From Candidatus Poribacteria bacterium (GTDB taxonomy: Bacteria > Poribacteria > WGA-4E > WGA-3G), in the NCBI GenBank assembly GCA_009845505.1, contig VXZL01000062.1:1-5762 (forward strand): 5,762 nt of DNA. The letters run 5' to 3'. The notes beneath the pieces were generated by a model. The model was not told where the DNA came from, ran no database searches, and was given only the letters and a program-made list of their open reading frames with translations. The stretch's first letter is position 1. Every line of letters starts with the position of its first letter. Both the position numbers and the translations under genes were made by a program. Of this stretch, positions 4,606 to 5,762 are shown piece by piece.

Positions 4606-5762
4606 ATGAGTAACGGAAGCGTTATCGCGGTAATTCTTGGCGGTGGTCGTGGCACACGGCTCTTCCCACTCACCCGAGACCGCGCGAAACCCAGCGTCCC
4701 CATCGCGGGCAAATTTCGACTTGTAGATATACCAATTAGCAACTGCCTTCATTCTGGATTCGACCGCATCTTCGTCCTGACCCAATTTAACTCCGTCTCA
4801 CTGAACCGACACATCGCACGAGCGTACCGATTTGATAGCTATCGACGTGGGTTTGTCCAAATTCTTGCAGCACAACAGACCCTCATGGGGGACGAGTGGT
4901 ATCAGGGCACAGCAGATGCTGTTAAACATAATCAACCCTACATTCTCAATCCAAGATTCAAAGATGAACACGTCCTCATCCTTGCGGGGGATCATCTCTA
5001 TCGAATGGACTACCGCAAAATGTTGGCTGTCCATACGGAATCTAAAGCCGACATTACAGTGTCCGTCATTCCAGTCAAGAAGGAAGATACCAGCGGCCTC
5101 GGTATTCTCCAAGCAGATCGCACGGGGCGCATCGTAAACTTCGTCGAAAAACAACAAACCGAAGCAGAACTGCTCCCCCTACGCGTAGAACCGGAAGTGT
5201 TTACATCGCGCGGCATTCAAGCAGAAGGCCGCGAATATATCGCCTCAATGGGGATCTACATCTTTAATCACGAGGTACTCCACGAATTCCTTAAAGATGA
5301 CTCGAATGTAGACTTCGGTCAGGATATCATTCCAAAAAGTATCAAAACACATCAGGTATCCGCTTACTTTTTCGACGGCTATTGGGAGGACATCGGGACG
5401 ATCCGTTCGTTCTACCACGCGAACATTGCCCTTACCGATACCTCACCGGCTTTCAACTTCTACGATGAGCAAGGACCTATCTATACCAACCGCCGCCACT
5501 TACCCAGCACAAAGGTCAATAGTAGTAGCGTCCGCTCCTCAATTCTCGCTGAGGGCTCTATTATTGATGATTCGGAACTCGACAGAACAATTGTCGGCAT
5601 CCGAAGTATTATCTCCAATGGCAGTCGAGTTTATCAATCTGTACTTATGGGTGCCGACTATTATGAATCACATGCTGCGCAGCAGGAGAACACACATGCG
5701 GGTATTCCTCACATCGGCATCGGTCAAAATTGCTTAATTCAGAACGCAATTATTGACAAAAA
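4606..5762 (+). CDS. glgC: Glucose-1-phosphate adenylyltransferase (ADP-glucose pyrophosphorylase), 3' end cut by window
   Basis: The enzyme makes ADP-glucose and pyrophosphate from ATP and glucose-1-phosphate, the committed step of bacterial glycogen synthesis. The frame is open for 385 codons to the edge; about 40-50 residues of the usual 420-430 are missing. Visible motifs are the nucleotide loop LGGGRGTRL (11-19), RAKPSVP (26-32), DIPISNC (41-47), VLTQFNSVSLNRH (57-69), YQGTADAV (99-106), AGDHLYRMDY with metal-site Asp129 (127-136), FVEKQ with sugar-phosphate Lys182 (179-183; the usual Pro after Lys is Gln), ASMGIYIF (213-220), DFGQDIIP (236-243), YWEDIGT (259-265) and LMGADYYE (347-354). 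The C-terminal part, from about 290 on, is the start of the left-handed beta-helix. Wording such as LTQFNSxSLNRH and PIYT..R.LP resembles the cyanobacterial/plant branch more than E. coli. By ungapped alignment, the E. coli activator-site Lys39 position is Asp25, so regulation probably differs. Confidence 0.95.
   Translation, partial: MSNGSVIAVILGGGRGTRLFPLTRDRAKPSVPIAGKFRLVDIPISNCLHSGFDRIFVLTQFNSVSLNRHIARAYRFDSYRRGFVQILAAQQTLMGDEWYQGTADAVKHNQPYILNPRFKDEHVLILAGDHLYRMDYRKMLAVHTESKADITVSVIPVKKEDTSGLGILQADRTGRIVNFVEKQQTEAELLPLRVEPEVFTSRGIQAEGREYIASMGIYIFNHEVLHEFLKDDSNVDFGQDIIPKSIKTHQVSAYFFDGYWEDIGTIRSFYHANIALTDTSPAFNFYDEQGPIYTNRRHLPSTKVNSSSVRSSILAEGSIIDDSELDRTIVGIRSIISNGSRVYQSVLMGADYYESHAAQQENTHAGIPHIGIGQNCLIQNAIIDK

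Noticed and set aside
4377..5216. Antisense frames over the hisB end and glgC
   Set aside because: They lie opposite conserved coding sequence and show no motif or ribosome site.
1..5762. CRISPR array, tRNA, rRNA, transposase or phage attachment site
   Set aside because: No regularly spaced repeats, cloverleaf, rRNA-like sequence or mobile-element coding frame was seen on either strand.

Overview
The window is a bacterial glycogen-metabolism block with a histidine-biosynthesis gene inserted in it. Reading rightward it holds a small winged-helix protein gene, an alpha-glucan phosphorylase (GlgP, 875 aa), a single-domain imidazoleglycerol-phosphate dehydratase (HisB, 195 aa) and an ADP-glucose pyrophosphorylase (GlgC) that runs off the right edge after 385 codons. 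Reading leftward from a divergent promoter region is a 163-codon ORF that looks like the N-terminal part of a glycogen synthase. It stops just before the point where such enzymes normally continue into their catalytic core.

Layout: 11-502 (-) truncated glycogen synthase-like ORF. 503-911 divergent control region, with a leftward promoter candidate flanked by a perfect 15-bp palindrome, a rightward full-consensus sigma70 promoter, and a long palindromic repeat that would fold at the 5' end of the rightward transcript. 912-1136 winged-helix gene. 1161-3788 glgP. 3789-3912 a second repeat, related to the first, running up to the hisB start. 3913-4500 hisB. 4501-4605 a short GGGCA-hairpin repeat plus a repeat fragment. 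4606 to the edge, glgC.

How the genes fit together: GlgC makes ADP-glucose, glycogen synthase polymerises it, and GlgP releases glucose-1-phosphate from the polymer. Synthesis and breakdown therefore sit side by side, and one divergent region could control both. The 74-aa winged-helix protein lies 24 bp ahead of glgP and is a plausible but unproven local regulator. HisB has no metabolic link to glycogen that I can see. All rightward genes share a strand and I see no convincing terminator between them.

Organism: a bacterium with roughly balanced base composition, canonical -35/-10 elements and Shine-Dalgarno sites. Its intergenic gaps are filled with short palindromic repeats rich in CAGTCATCAG-type words, plus a GGGCAACCACAAG...GCCCCTACAG repeat. 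This style recalls uncultivated groups such as Candidatus Poribacteria, but that is a low-to-moderate confidence impression and not a placement. The enzymes are ordinary family members. I see no defence system, mobile-element gene, CRISPR array or RNA gene. The parts most worth a second look are the control region, the repeat family and the broken glycogen synthase frame.
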